A DNA stretch of 64,000 bases, taken from an uncultured Acidaminococcus sp. Its GTDB lineage: Bacteria > Bacillota > Negativicutes > Acidaminococcales > Acidaminococcaceae. Location of the stretch: assembly GCA_900554515.1 (NCBI GenBank), contig USHN01000003.1, positions 62,001-126,000 on the forward strand, read 5' to 3'. The notes beneath the pieces are model-generated. The model worked only from the letters and a program-made list of their open reading frames with translations, was not told where the DNA came from and did not search any database. A program made the translations under genes and the position numbers. Positions 8,080-17,781 of this stretch are shown in pieces (position 1 is the first letter of the stretch; the number at the start of each line of letters is the position of its first letter).

Positions 8080-9861
8080 TTACTCCCACAAATTTTTATT
8101 TTGATACCGGGCATCCAATGCCGTGCTAAACCATCTGCCATTGAGCACGGTCTGAATCATTATCTTTTTAGCCTGGGTGTCAATGGACTTATCGGCATCC
8201 ATTGCGTCCAGGATAGCTTTATAAGAAGTATGTTCTTTAGACATTTTTCCCCACGCATGGGTTGCATCTGCGTCCACAATCAGTTGCGTTGTCCCCTTCA
8301 GATCTTTCCATGGTGCCCACTGAGGAAGTTCTTTTCCATTTAAATCCTTACCGTTGGGATTGCCGGACCACAGGAAGTTTTTATAGTAGCTGTTCAGCAG
8401 AGCAGACACGTTTTTACAACTAGGAGAAGCATATAAAGCCGGGTACTGCATTGCTGCATTTGTAGGAATATGCGTCATAAGAGACGTGGTCATGCAGTGA
8501 TAAGCCCCATAAATCGTAGCATATTCTTCCCCGCAAAGTTCTGGATCATCGCCCCAATGAATCAAGCAAGTGTAAATTGGCGCAGCATATTTGTCCAGCA
8601 TACGAACTGCCGATTCTTCCCCGTTAAAATAACCGTACATTTGGCTGCCATATTTTTCTGCGAATTTATACTGGGGTAGCAGTGTCGCATCTGCCATTAA
8701 CTGGCTGGGAGTAAGCGTATTGAAAGGCTTGCTGCCTTTGCAGAAAATGGAAAATTCACGATCCCCATTGACCATCAGGATCGGTACCTGGTAATACGTT
8801 TTTGTGTCAAATCCCTCTTTGGGAAGAACGGTTCCATCCGCAAACAGATGAGGAAAAGCGCTCATCCGGATAGCTGCCCCACCAAAAGAAGTTGCCACTT
8901 CTTCATCAGTTAATCCGTATAGGAAATCCCGAACTGCTTTATTATCTGTTTCAAGCCATTTCACTGCTGTCTCTTCATCGGGCTGCAATCCTTTTTGTAC
9001 TACGAGGGGCGCTAAATGCCGTGCTTCTACATGGGCACTGGCAGTTGGATCTGCTGCAGTCATACCGCCACTAAAAGAGATAGCTTTTTGATATTTTCCG
9101 GCAAAAGAAGGAGCAATCAGCATCGCCATAACATCCCGGCCTCCTGCCGAAGAACCAGAGATTGTAATATTTTCTGGATTTCCGCCAAAAGCTTCAGCGT
9201 TTTCTTTTACCCATTCCAAGGCGGCCCGAATATCCAGCAGACCAAAGTTTCCGGAATTTTCTTCTGCTGTTCCATGTCGCAGCGCAGGCAGTGCATTAAA
9301 GCCTAACAGTCCCAACCTGTGATTGATGGAAACGATAACGGCATTGGTTTCTTTGGCCAGGGCAGCCGCCGGAAGAGCAGCACTTTTGCCCGTCTGGTTA
9401 TTACCTCCATGAATATAAAATAAAACAGGCAGATTGGTTTCTGCAGTATCCGGACGGGTAATATCCAACGTCACGGCGCCGGCTTCACTGCCTAGCAAGG
9501 TCGGTTTCCCATTGACTTTACCAATTTGCGTGGCGCTTTTGCTTTCCGTGGCTTCCAAAACGTCCTTCCAAGGATGTAAATTCTGTGGAGCCTTCCACCG
9601 TAGTGGCCCCACCGGGGCCAAAGCATAGGGCACACCATACCAATGGAGTGCTTCATCCTTTGTAAAGCCTTTCAAGGCACCATATTTTGTTTTAACGAGT
9701 ACGCTCTGATTATATTTAGGAGATTGGTTAATTTCATAGATCGCACTAACAGAAGTGCCAGTACTGGCAGCATAAACCGGCAGAGCCCACCTGCCTGCCA
9801 TCAGAAGGGAAAGTGCGCAAACAGCAGCCAGTAATCTGTTTTGTTGTTTTCTTTCGTTCAT
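8080..9861 (-). CDS. Exported type B carboxylesterase
   Basis: A 593-residue carboxylesterase of the alpha/beta-hydrolase fold. The start at 9861 follows an AAGGAGG site; a longer frame to 9897 lacks one. Residues 1-32 form a Sec signal peptide ending near LPVYAAS, so the enzyme acts in the periplasm. The oxyanion segment is FYIHGGNNQTG, and the nucleophile is the serine in ISGSSAGG; the residue before it is Ser rather than the usual Glu. The enzyme should release an alcohol and an acid from an ester, probably feeding the TRAP importer of the same cluster. Confidence 0.8.
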   Translation of the reverse strand: MNERKQQNRLLAAVCALSLLMAGRWALPVYAASTGTSVSAIYEINQSPKYNQSVLVKTKYGALKGFTKDEALHWYGVPYALAPVGPLRWKAPQNLHPWKDVLEATESKSATQIGKVNGKPTLLGSEAGAVTLDITRPDTAETNLPVLFYIHGGNNQTGKSAALPAAALAKETNAVIVSINHRLGLLGFNALPALRHGTAEENSGNFGLLDIRAALEWVKENAEAFGGNPENITISGSSAGGRDVMAMLIAPSFAGKYQKAISFSGGMTAADPTASAHVEARHLAPLVVQKGLQPDEETAVKWLETDNKAVRDFLYGLTDEEVATSFGGAAIRMSAFPHLFADGTVLPKEGFDTKTYYQVPILMVNGDREFSIFCKGSKPFNTLTPSQLMADATLLPQYKFAEKYGSQMYGYFNGEESAVRMLDKYAAPIYTCLIHWGDDPELCGEEYATIYGAYHCMTTSLMTHIPTNAAMQYPALYASPSCKNVSALLNSYYKNFLWSGNPNGKDLNGKELPQWAPWKDLKGTTQLIVDADATHAWGKMSKEHTSYKAILDAMDADKSIDTQAKKIMIQTVLNGRWFSTALDARYQNKNLWE

Positions 9862-9939
9862 GACACATGACCTCCTTCGTACAAAAGATATGAACAAAAA
9901 GGGGCTCCCGTGCTGAGAGCTCCTTTTCCGTCGTACTAT

Positions 9940-10899
9940 TTATTTTGCCTGAGTATGATTTTTTCCCTGCTTTGTAGGAATATCCAGGATCAGGTCACTG
10001 GCTTTGCCAGCCCGGAGCAGATAACTGTCCGTGGTATGTCCTACAATCTGGGTGACTTCCCGGCTGATGGCCATGGCTTTATCCAAATCCACGTCGGTTT
10101 CAATCCCCATTTCATCCAGCATGTGCAGCAAATCTTCTGTCGCTACGTTGCCGGCAGCACCGGGAACGAAAGGACAGCCGCCTACGCCGGCAAAGCTGGC
10201 ATCAAACTGGGTGAAGCCCTCGTTCAGGCCAGCCAGGATGTTAGCAATGCCCAGGCCGCGGGTGTTATGGAAGTGTAGCCACCAGGAAATATCAGGATAC
10301 TTCTCTTTAACCACCTGACAGATCTGGGTCACCTGGGAAGGATAGCCCATGCCGGAAGCATCGGACAAGCTGATTTCCGTAATGCCCACTGCCATATAGG
10401 CTTCAATAATCTTGCACACCACATCTACAGGGATTTCTTTATCCCAGGGAGAACCAAAGGCCATGGAAATGGAACCGGAGATGCCGATACCCGCTTCTTT
10501 GGCTCGGTCCACACAGGCGGCAAAGCGTGCCACGCTTTCAGCCGGGGTACAGTTCAAATTGGCCAGGTTGTGGGCTACGGAAGCGGACACATTGAGTTTC
10601 ACTTTCGTGCAGCCACAGGCAATGGCCCGTTCCACGCCTTTTAAGTTAGCAATCAGTGCTCGGTATTCCACGCCTTCTTTTTTCTTAATGCCACGGAATA
10701 CGTCATCGGTATTGGCCATTTGGGGAACGGCCTTAGGGCTTACAAAACTGCCCACTTCAATCACAGGGAACCCGGCATCAGAAAGCTGATCAATCAGATG
10801 AATTTTTTGTTCCGTAGTAGGAACTACTTTTTCATTCTGGAACCCGTCCCGGGGCCCCACTTCACAAATGCGAACTTTTTTTACTGTCGTAAGTGTCAT
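9940..10899 (-). CDS. HMG-CoA lyase-like enzyme (DRE-TIM metallolyase)
   Basis: A 319-residue DRE-TIM metallolyase. It has the opening CEVGPRDGFQNE and the lyase signature FAGVGGCPFVPGAAGNVATED with its catalytic cysteine, both typical of hydroxymethylglutaryl-CoA lyases and (R)-citramalyl-CoA lyases. The expected reaction is cleavage of a branched hydroxyacyl-CoA to acetyl-CoA plus a keto acid. The start follows AAAGGA. It lies 16 bp from the ICL/PEPM-like gene, so the two are likely co-translated; two C-C lyases in tandem suggest stepwise breakdown of a branched acid. Confidence 0.85.
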   Translation of the reverse strand: MTLTTVKKVRICEVGPRDGFQNEKVVPTTEQKIHLIDQLSDAGFPVIEVGSFVSPKAVPQMANTDDVFRGIKKKEGVEYRALIANLKGVERAIACGCTKVKLNVSASVAHNLANLNCTPAESVARFAACVDRAKEAGIGISGSISMAFGSPWDKEIPVDVVCKIIEAYMAVGITEISLSDASGMGYPSQVTQICQVVKEKYPDISWWLHFHNTRGLGIANILAGLNEGFTQFDASFAGVGGCPFVPGAAGNVATEDLLHMLDEMGIETDVDLDKAMAISREVTQIVGHTTDSYLLRAGKASDLILDIPTKQGKNHTQAK

Positions 10900-10915
10900 A
10901 GAACACCGTCCTTTT

Positions 10916-11779
10916 TTATTTCAGGTACTTATCCCCGGCTTCTTTAATATCTTTTACATGGACCAGATCAATGTAGGTCTGGAAGTCCAGCATTTCACCA
11001 GGATACCCTTCCGGCGTGCCGTGTTCTTTAATATATTTCAGCACACTGAGTTCTGCCGCCACCTGGGCAAACAGCACGCTGAAGGGGAAGGTGATAATCT
11101 TATATCCCAGTTTTGTCCCGCAGTCATCTGTAGTAAATTCTTTAAAGAAGGGCTGGTTGGGGAAATAGCCCAGATGGATAGGGCCATGCACCTTTTCAGG
11201 CAGGCTCACCAAGGCTTCCCGGGATTTCGGCAGGATTTTGACCATATCCGCACCGGCATCCAGATAGGCATTGGCACGTTCTACTGCTTCGTCATCCGGT
11301 GCGTCCGTACGGGCAATAATTAACAGGTCCGGATCCGTACGTGTATCCACAGCGGCCTGAATCTTTCCGCACATTTCATCCACACTGATAACTTCGGTGG
11401 TGCTGATAAACGGGCAATTGGGCGGCTGTTTCTGGTCTTCAATGAAGAAGCCGCCTACGCCGGTTTTTTCATATTCCTTTACGGTACGAATCACGTTCAG
11501 TGCGTTGCCATAGCCACCTTCTGCGTCGCAGATAATGGGGATATTCACTGCATCGGCCATTTTGCTGAGAATGTCCACGGTTTCGTTTAACGCCAAAAGG
11601 CCGGAATCCGGCTGGGCCAGCACTACCCCGTGCATCCCATAACCAGTAGTACCGCAGACCTGGAATCCTGCTACTTCAATCGCCCGGGCGCTTAGGGCGT
11701 CATAGGCGCAGGGAGCAACCAAATACTTATTGTCCGCTAGCAGTTTCCGCAATTTGGTCGTCATTTTTTCTTTTGCCAT
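10916..11779 (-). CDS. Isocitrate lyase/PEP mutase superfamily lyase
   Basis: A 287-residue protein of the ICL/PEP-mutase family (methylisocitrate lyase, dimethylmalate lyase, oxaloacetate hydrolase). Metal and substrate segments are visible: GTTGYG, DAEGGYGN and FIEDQ. The flexible catalytic loop, usually KRCGH in methylisocitrate lyases, reads PNCPF: the cysteine is kept, but the Gly-His is not. The exact reaction is therefore uncertain. I chose the ATG at 11779 behind GAAGGAG over an upstream codon at 11815. Confidence 0.8.
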   Translation of the reverse strand: MAKEKMTTKLRKLLADNKYLVAPCAYDALSARAIEVAGFQVCGTTGYGMHGVVLAQPDSGLLALNETVDILSKMADAVNIPIICDAEGGYGNALNVIRTVKEYEKTGVGGFFIEDQKQPPNCPFISTTEVISVDEMCGKIQAAVDTRTDPDLLIIARTDAPDDEAVERANAYLDAGADMVKILPKSREALVSLPEKVHGPIHLGYFPNQPFFKEFTTDDCGTKLGYKIITFPFSVLFAQVAAELSVLKYIKEHGTPEGYPGEMLDFQTYIDLVHVKDIKEAGDKYLK

Positions 11780-11874
11780 AATAGGTTTCTCCTTCACGTT
11801 ACTATTTTCGTACAATTATCGGATTACCCTGCTTTCCAAGGAAAACAGGGTATCCGTTTCAGCTTGCGCCGCTC

Positions 11875-13710
11875 TTATTTGGATTTATGGGATTTTGCGT
11901 GGTTGGGGGCAACGAACTGGCCGTTTTCATCCTTTACCAGTTTCCCATCTTCTACCAGCGCATTGGGGCTGTAGATATCGTTGATGTTCCAGCAGCCCGG
12001 TGTAGGCACCACAATGTTTTCCATGGGGGCTTCTACCAAAAATGGCCGGCCTTCCTTATTGGCTTTCATGGCCATTTCCATCGCCGGTTTGAATTCATCG
12101 GCGCTCTTCACACAGATGGATTCCACGCCATAGGCTTTCGCCACGCCAGCCCAGCTGGGGCTGTAGGATTTGCCGTCAGGAGTGTGGAATACAGTACCAA
12201 ATTTGCTGCCGTAGTTGGCGTTTTCCAATCCGGCAATGGTTCCAAAGGCAGAGTTGTTCATTACAACCCAGGTCACAGGAATACCTTGTTCTACCGCAGT
12301 GGCCAAGCAAGTGGGGTTAACACCAAAACCGCCGTCACCGGTTAAAGTAATGCAGACTTTATCCGGAGCTGCCAGTTTGCCGCCCAGTACAGCGGAGGCA
12401 CCAAAGCCCATGGTCGCCAGGCCGGAGGAGTGATGGATGCTGCCCGGTACGGTAATATCATACTGCTGGGCCACACCGTTTTTGTTCCAGCCTACATCGG
12501 TAAAGATATGTGCATCTTCGGGGATGGTTTCTTTTACGTCTTTCAAAATCCGCTGCGGGGTCATGGGGAAGCGGCCATCGTTGGAGATCGCCACGTTCTG
12601 CGCCTTGAAGTCTGCTTTAGCTTTAGCAATGGCTTCCCGCAGGCCTTCTCGTTTAATGCCTTGCGGGCAAAGTTTCTTTGCTTCTTCCAGGATTTGTTTC
12701 AGGCCCAGTTTCAGATCGCCTACGGCGCCAATGGCTACCGGATAGTTCCGTCCGATTTCGCTGGGATCAATGTCGATCTGCAGGAATTCGGTATGATCCG
12801 GATCAAAGGTTACGCCCCGATACCAGGAGGAACTGTCTGCTTCTGCAAAACGAGTTCCCAGGCCCAGGATTACATCGGCTTTGCTGGTGAGGGAATGGGT
12901 AAATTCCATGCCCCAGAAACCAGTCTGTCCAATCATCAGCGGATGTTTGTCGCTGATGCAGCCTTGGCCCATCAAAGTACGGGATACAGGAATGTCCAGG
13001 AATTCTGCCAGTGCTGCCAATTCTTCAGAAGCCTGTGCCAGCAGAATGCCGCCGCCTGCATGAAGCACCGGTTTTTTCGCTTCCACCAGTTTCTTTGCAA
13101 TGGCTTTGGCGGCTTCCGGATCCAGCGCCGGTTTCATGGTGATATGGCTGTCACGATAAGTACGATCCCAGATGTAATCTTCCACTTCCCGGGAGAAAAT
13201 ATCCATAGGCACGTCAATCAGCACAGGGCCAGGACGGCCGGATTCTGCCAGACGGAACGCCTTATCCATGATTTCAGCCATGGATTCCGGATCGTCCACA
13301 CGCCAGGCCCGTTTCACGACCGGTTCCAGGATTTTGTACTGGCTGCCGTCTTCGTGCATATTCACTTCCTGATGGGGATGTTTGCCGAAATAATAGGTGG
13401 GCACGTCCCCGGCAATAACTACCATAGGAATGGAGTCAAAGGCTGCATTGGCCACACCGGTCAATACGTTGGTCAGCCCCGGCCCAAGGTGGCAAAGTGC
13501 CACAGAAGCCTTATGGGTAATCCGTGCATAGCCGTCTGCTGCGGTAGAAGCCACTGCTTCATGCCGGTTGGAAATAAATTTTACTTTTTTGCTGCGGCTG
13601 AGGGCGTCCAGCATACCAATGACCGTATGACCACACAGACCAAAGACGTATTTTACGTCCCGTCTTTCCAGGTAGTCCACCATCAGATCCGCGATCAGTT
13701 TCTTTGCCAT
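11875..13710 (-). CDS. Thiamine-diphosphate-dependent enzyme, acetolactate synthase-like
   Basis: A 611-residue ThDP enzyme with the three-domain acetolactate synthase/pyruvate oxidase layout. The catalytic Glu51 (NRHEAVAS) activates ThDP; the GDGGFG...NN motif near residues 440-470 binds Mg-ThDP. Glyoxylate carboligase has Val at the Glu51 position, so that identity is unlikely, and the N-terminus does not fit Xsc sulfoacetaldehyde acetyltransferase. It probably decarboxylates or ligates a 2-keto acid. AGGAGG precedes the ATG. It starts 3 bp after the upstream LysR gene ends. Confidence 0.8.
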   Translation of the reverse strand: MAKKLIADLMVDYLERRDVKYVFGLCGHTVIGMLDALSRSKKVKFISNRHEAVASTAADGYARITHKASVALCHLGPGLTNVLTGVANAAFDSIPMVVIAGDVPTYYFGKHPHQEVNMHEDGSQYKILEPVVKRAWRVDDPESMAEIMDKAFRLAESGRPGPVLIDVPMDIFSREVEDYIWDRTYRDSHITMKPALDPEAAKAIAKKLVEAKKPVLHAGGGILLAQASEELAALAEFLDIPVSRTLMGQGCISDKHPLMIGQTGFWGMEFTHSLTSKADVILGLGTRFAEADSSSWYRGVTFDPDHTEFLQIDIDPSEIGRNYPVAIGAVGDLKLGLKQILEEAKKLCPQGIKREGLREAIAKAKADFKAQNVAISNDGRFPMTPQRILKDVKETIPEDAHIFTDVGWNKNGVAQQYDITVPGSIHHSSGLATMGFGASAVLGGKLAAPDKVCITLTGDGGFGVNPTCLATAVEQGIPVTWVVMNNSAFGTIAGLENANYGSKFGTVFHTPDGKSYSPSWAGVAKAYGVESICVKSADEFKPAMEMAMKANKEGRPFLVEAPMENIVVPTPGCWNINDIYSPNALVEDGKLVKDENGQFVAPNHAKSHKSK

Positions 13711-13712
13711 CT

Positions 13713-14654
13713 CTATTCCTCCTGTGAGTTTCTTTCTGTAGGAATCCCTGCCAGATACAATCGTTCTAAATATTGATTCAGCACGTCGCCGCTGCGGACC
13801 ACGTAATTTTTAAAATATTCCACAGCAGGCACCGCATACCGTTCTTTGTTCCACTGGAGATACAGCTTGCGTTTGGGTGTTTCTCCCAGCGGAATGACTT
13901 TTGTTCCATAGGGAACTCCTGTCAAAGGGTACGGCACAATGGATAGGCCGTAGTTTGCTGCTACAAAGCCGTAAACCACCACATCGTTGGGGCTTTCCAT
14001 CACCACATTCACGGTGATGCCCCGTTTGGCAAACGCTTCCCGTACCTGCTTGGAAATTTGTCCGGAGGCATCAAAGGAGACAAAATTTTGTCCCTGAAAA
14101 TCCTCCAGTTGCAAACTTTTCCGGCTGGCAAAGGGATGCCGCTCCGGCACCAGGGCAACCAGGGCATGTTCCCCGATATAGCAACTGCCAATCTGGGGAC
14201 TGTCGATTTTGGTGCACAGGATCAGGTCCAGTTTGCCTTCTAACAAATCTTTCCGCAGGTTATACCAGCCCCGGGAACTATACTGGAACTGCACCCCCAC
14301 ACGATTGGTTTCGCTGCGATAGCGGATCATCAAGTCCGTAGCAAACGCCTCAATAGAGTAAAACCCACCCAGCATAATGGTTCCCTTATTGGGATCCAGG
14401 TATTCTTTCAGGGTATCTATCCCGGCTTCCAGCGTGTTCAGTGTCTTTTTGGCGTAGGGAAGAAAGAGCTGTCCGTATTTGGTCAGCTGGACATTTCTCC
14501 CCTTCCGCTCAAAAAGTTTGGTGCCCAGTTCCCGTTCCATATCCCGCATGGCATGGCTCAGGTTGGACTGGCTCACCCGGAGGCGTTCCGCCGCCCGGGT
14601 GTAGTGTTCCAGTTCCGCTATGGTCGTAAAGTAGTACAGCCACTGGAGTTGCAT
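13713..14654 (-). CDS. LysR-family transcriptional regulator inside the catabolic cluster
   Basis: A 313-residue LysR protein with an N-terminal helix-turn-helix (YTRAAERLRVSQSNLSHAM) and an effector-binding C-terminal half. GGGAG precedes the ATG. It is read in the same direction as its neighbours, between the TRAP genes and the ThDP gene, with only 2 bp before the latter. It is the likely local activator; candidate LysR dyads lie in front of the whole cluster at about 19593-19715. Confidence 0.88.
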   Translation of the reverse strand: MQLQWLYYFTTIAELEHYTRAAERLRVSQSNLSHAMRDMERELGTKLFERKGRNVQLTKYGQLFLPYAKKTLNTLEAGIDTLKEYLDPNKGTIMLGGFYSIEAFATDLMIRYRSETNRVGVQFQYSSRGWYNLRKDLLEGKLDLILCTKIDSPQIGSCYIGEHALVALVPERHPFASRKSLQLEDFQGQNFVSFDASGQISKQVREAFAKRGITVNVVMESPNDVVVYGFVAANYGLSIVPYPLTGVPYGTKVIPLGETPKRKLYLQWNKERYAVPAVEYFKNYVVRSGDVLNQYLERLYLAGIPTERNSQEE

Positions 14655-14760
14655 GGTTTCTGCTCCCTTCCGCTTCGCAAGATCTCTGCTCTGGTGCTTT
14701 CATCATCGCACAGAGCTGCACCTTTTGGCAAGCGTCTAAAGCAGGGCAGATAAAGTCACG

Positions 14761-15840
14761 TTATTTAGAGGCCGCATCCAGTTCTTTCGTCAAAAGGCTA
14801 CCAAGGCCGTTCACGTCTTTATCAATCTTTTCGTTCAGAGCTTTCACGCCAGGCAGAGCCAGTACTTGATCAAAGAAGTCCTTATTGTAGGTAATGATGG
14901 TCATGCCCTTCTTTTTCAGGTCTTCCTGGTTCTTCTTGTCCACATCACCCAGTTTGCCGGCCATTTCTTTCCGGGCTTCTTCTACAGCCTGGTTCAAAGC
15001 TTTCTGGTAAGCAGGATCCAGGGCATCATAGGCCTTTTTGTTGATGGCAATCTGGTTGGCATAGAGGATATGGTTGGTATCGGCCAGATATTTCTGCACT
15101 TCGTTGAAGTTTGCAGAAACGATAGTGTCTGCTGCGTTTTCTTCCGCTTCCACGGTACCGCTCTGGAGAGCAAAGTATACTTCAGGCCAAGCCAGCGGAG
15201 TGGGGTTGGCGCCCAGGGCAGTCCAGAAAGCCATATGGTTCTTGTTGCTCATAGTACGAATCTTCAGGCCCTTAAAGTCAGCCAAAGTATTCAGCGGTCT
15301 GTTGGCAGTAGTCAGACGGAAGGTGGCATTTTGCAGAATGCCCAGGTAATGCAGGCCTGCCTTTTCATAAGCTGCGGACAGTTTCTTATGGAATTCCCCG
15401 TCCCCGTTCAGGACTTTGTCGATGGTTTTCCCGTCATATTTAGCAAAAGCCATGGGCATATCAAACACAGCCGTTTCCGGAATGATGGCGGTCACAGGAG
15501 CCATCTGCATCACAACGATCTGGATATCGTTGGATTTAATCTGCCGGAGCAAGTCTTCGTCGCCGCCCAGTTCAGAGTTAGGATGGTAATCAATCTTGAA
15601 TTTACCACCAGTGATTTTTTCCACGTTCTTGGCAACCAGTTCACCAAATTGTTGTGCCGCAGCACCTTTACCAGAAGAGTCAGCACCAATCATTTCGACA
15701 GCTTTCAGTTTGGAGTAGTCTCCGCTGCCGCCGGAAGAAGCGCTCTTATCATCGCCGCCACCGCAGCCTGCCACAGACAGAGCCAGGATACTAGCCATGA
15801 TCAAACCGGCAACTTTTTTCCAAGTACGTTTGCTTTCCAT
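14761..15840 (-). CDS. TRAP transporter substrate-binding protein (DctP family)
   Basis: A 359-residue periplasmic binding protein of a TRAP transporter. The lipobox LSVAGC places the lipidated Cys at residue 26, followed by a Gly/Ser-rich linker, so it is membrane-tethered. The DctP fold is recognisable (ADFKGLKIRTMSN, with the arginine that usually grips the substrate carboxylate). I chose the ATG at 15840 after AGGAGG over an upstream in-frame codon. It supplies the ligand to DctQ/DctM encoded next to it; the ligand is likely an organic acid. Confidence 0.9.
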   Translation of the reverse strand: MESKRTWKKVAGLIMASILALSVAGCGGGDDKSASSGGSGDYSKLKAVEMIGADSSGKGAAAQQFGELVAKNVEKITGGKFKIDYHPNSELGGDEDLLRQIKSNDIQIVVMQMAPVTAIIPETAVFDMPMAFAKYDGKTIDKVLNGDGEFHKKLSAAYEKAGLHYLGILQNATFRLTTANRPLNTLADFKGLKIRTMSNKNHMAFWTALGANPTPLAWPEVYFALQSGTVEAEENAADTIVSANFNEVQKYLADTNHILYANQIAINKKAYDALDPAYQKALNQAVEEARKEMAGKLGDVDKKNQEDLKKKGMTIITYNKDFFDQVLALPGVKALNEKIDKDVNGLGSLLTKELDAASK

Positions 15841-15889
15841 AATCACAATTCCTCCTTTTTTCCTCTCACACAATGGTTCCGTCAACAAC

Positions 15890-17188
15890 TTACTTTAACA
15901 AACTCGGTAGATACGTAGACAGTGCAGGGATGTAGGTAATGGCAAACAAGGCAATCACGAAAGCGATAATAAAGGGCAGTGCTTTTCTGGCCACATCCAT
16001 GGGCTGCTCCTGGGCAATATTACCAGCGACGAACAAGTCCAGTCCAAACGGCGGAGTTGCCAGGCCGATGGACAAGCAGCAAACCAGCACAACCCCCAAG
16101 TGTACCGGGTCCACGCCTAATTTTACGCAGGCCGGCAGCAGTACCGGTGCCAGAATGATGATGGCAGGACCAGTATCCATAACCATCCCCAGCAGGAAGA
16201 AGATAATGACCAGTACGGTTAGGACCGTAAAGCTGGAGTGGAAATTCCCCAGGATAAAGCTTTCCACAGCACGGGTAGCCCGCGTCAGGGACAGCACCCG
16301 GCCAAATGCCGTAGCAAAGGCCAGTACGAAAGCCAGTCCGCCATAGGTCTTAACAGATTCACAGAGCATAGGAATCAGTTCGTTGAGCTTCATGGTCTTG
16401 TAAATCAAGAGGGACACAATCAGTGCATAGAATACGGATACGGTAGCAGCTTCCGTCGGTGTCGTCCAGCCGGTATAAATACCGCCCAGTACGATGACCG
16501 GGCACAGGAGCGCCCAGAAGCTGTCTTTAAACAGTTTGAAGAAGCCTTCACTGGAAAGTTCATCCATCCGTTCCTTGATTTTCTCTTTGTCTTCCCCGTT
16601 CTTTGCACAGTAGAAGACGGCATAGGCCATGAGTGCTACACCAATCAAGATACCTGGCAGTACGCCGCCCAGGAACAAGTCGCCGGTGGAAACCCCGGTT
16701 GCCAGAGAATACAGTACAAACGGAATGGAAGGCGGAATAATAACGCCCAGACCGCCGGCTACAGCGATGAGGCCCGCACTCCATGTCCGGTCATACCCCA
16801 GATCCGTAAGGAACGGTACGCACATAGCACCAACAGCTGCCGTCGTGGCAGGACCAGAACCAGAAATAGCTCCATAGAATAAGCAGGTGAGAATCACGGC
16901 GCAGGGCAGGCCACCGGTAATCCGACCTGCAAAAAAAGCGAAGAAGTTAAACAGTTTCCGGGAAATGCCGCCTTTGGCCATAATGACGCCACCTAGAATG
17001 AACAGCGGCACAGCCAAAATCGGAGTAGAGTTAGCGCCGGAAAATGTATTGTTCAGTAGCTGTACAATACTGCCGCCACGGTGAAGTAGCTCAATCGGGG
17101 CTACAGAGCCCAGGATCATACTGATGGCAATAGGAATAGAGAGAGCAATGGTCACCAGGAAGACTACAAATACCATTAGTGCTGCCAT
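15890..17188 (-). CDS. dctM: TRAP transporter large permease (DctM family)
   Basis: A 432-residue integral membrane protein with about twelve hydrophobic segments and typical DctM stretches such as GSGPATTAAVGAMCVPF and PPSIPFVLYS. It is the ion-coupled translocating subunit. I prefer the ATG at 17188, ten bases after AAGGAG; GTG 17194 would overlap the DctQ stop in a GTGA junction. It pairs with the small subunit upstream and the binding protein downstream. Confidence 0.92.
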   Translation of the reverse strand: MAALMVFVVFLVTIALSIPIAISMILGSVAPIELLHRGGSIVQLLNNTFSGANSTPILAVPLFILGGVIMAKGGISRKLFNFFAFFAGRITGGLPCAVILTCLFYGAISGSGPATTAAVGAMCVPFLTDLGYDRTWSAGLIAVAGGLGVIIPPSIPFVLYSLATGVSTGDLFLGGVLPGILIGVALMAYAVFYCAKNGEDKEKIKERMDELSSEGFFKLFKDSFWALLCPVIVLGGIYTGWTTPTEAATVSVFYALIVSLLIYKTMKLNELIPMLCESVKTYGGLAFVLAFATAFGRVLSLTRATRAVESFILGNFHSSFTVLTVLVIIFFLLGMVMDTGPAIIILAPVLLPACVKLGVDPVHLGVVLVCCLSIGLATPPFGLDLFVAGNIAQEQPMDVARKALPFIIAFVIALFAITYIPALSTYLPSLLK

Positions 17189-17190
17189 AC

Positions 17191-17745
17191 TCACTCATCT
17201 CCTTCCTGGGCCATAGCAGCTTCTTTAGCTGCATCCTGCATGGTCTGTTCTACAGTGGACAGCTCCACTTCGTTGAATTTCTTAATATGGATGATGATCA
17301 TCTCGATGCCGCGGATCACGGCCAGGAAAAATCCGATCACCATGAATACATACACAAAGGACATGGACCACTGCATAGCCGGGGAAATTTCGTGGCTGGC
17401 GGCAATGTTCTCATATACTTCCAGGGAGTAATACCCCAAGTAGGCCATACTCAGCATGGTAACGATATCCACTGCCAAGTTCACGATTTTTTTCAGCGTA
17501 TTAGGGAGCAGGTCTTTCAGTACCCCCACCCGTAGCATATTCTCCATACGGATGGTATAGGGCAGGGAAATAAATACGCTCCAGATCCACATGAACCGGC
17601 AAAATTCTTCGGCCCATGTCAGGGAAGTCATGCCTGGAATTTTCCGGACGATAACCTGGATCATGCTAACACAGGCAATCAGGACCAGCATGATGACCAG
17701 GAAGGTTTCCTCCAGGTGATCATCCAGCCAGTGTATGAGTTTCAT
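17191..17745 (-). CDS. dctQ: TRAP transporter small permease (DctQ family)
   Basis: A 184-residue membrane protein with four hydrophobic helices and the WAEEFCRFMWIWSVFI stretch characteristic of DctQ subunits. It associates with DctM. AGGAGG precedes the ATG. The cluster order dctQ-dctM-dctP is usual for TRAP loci, and all three are on one transcript with the shikimate-dehydrogenase-like gene 36 bp upstream. Confidence 0.9.
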   Translation of the reverse strand: MKLIHWLDDHLEETFLVIMLVLIACVSMIQVIVRKIPGMTSLTWAEEFCRFMWIWSVFISLPYTIRMENMLRVGVLKDLLPNTLKKIVNLAVDIVTMLSMAYLGYYSLEVYENIAASHEISPAMQWSMSFVYVFMVIGFFLAVIRGIEMIIIHIKKFNEVELSTVEQTMQDAAKEAAMAQEGDE

Positions 17746-17781
17746 CAGACGTTCCTCCTTTATCTCTGCACGTAGCAGTTT

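Noticed and set aside
11875..13710. Identification of the ThDP enzyme as glyoxylate carboligase or sulfoacetaldehyde acetyltransferase
   Set aside because: Glu51 is present, which glyoxylate carboligase lacks, and the N-terminus does not match Xsc, so only the family is claimed.
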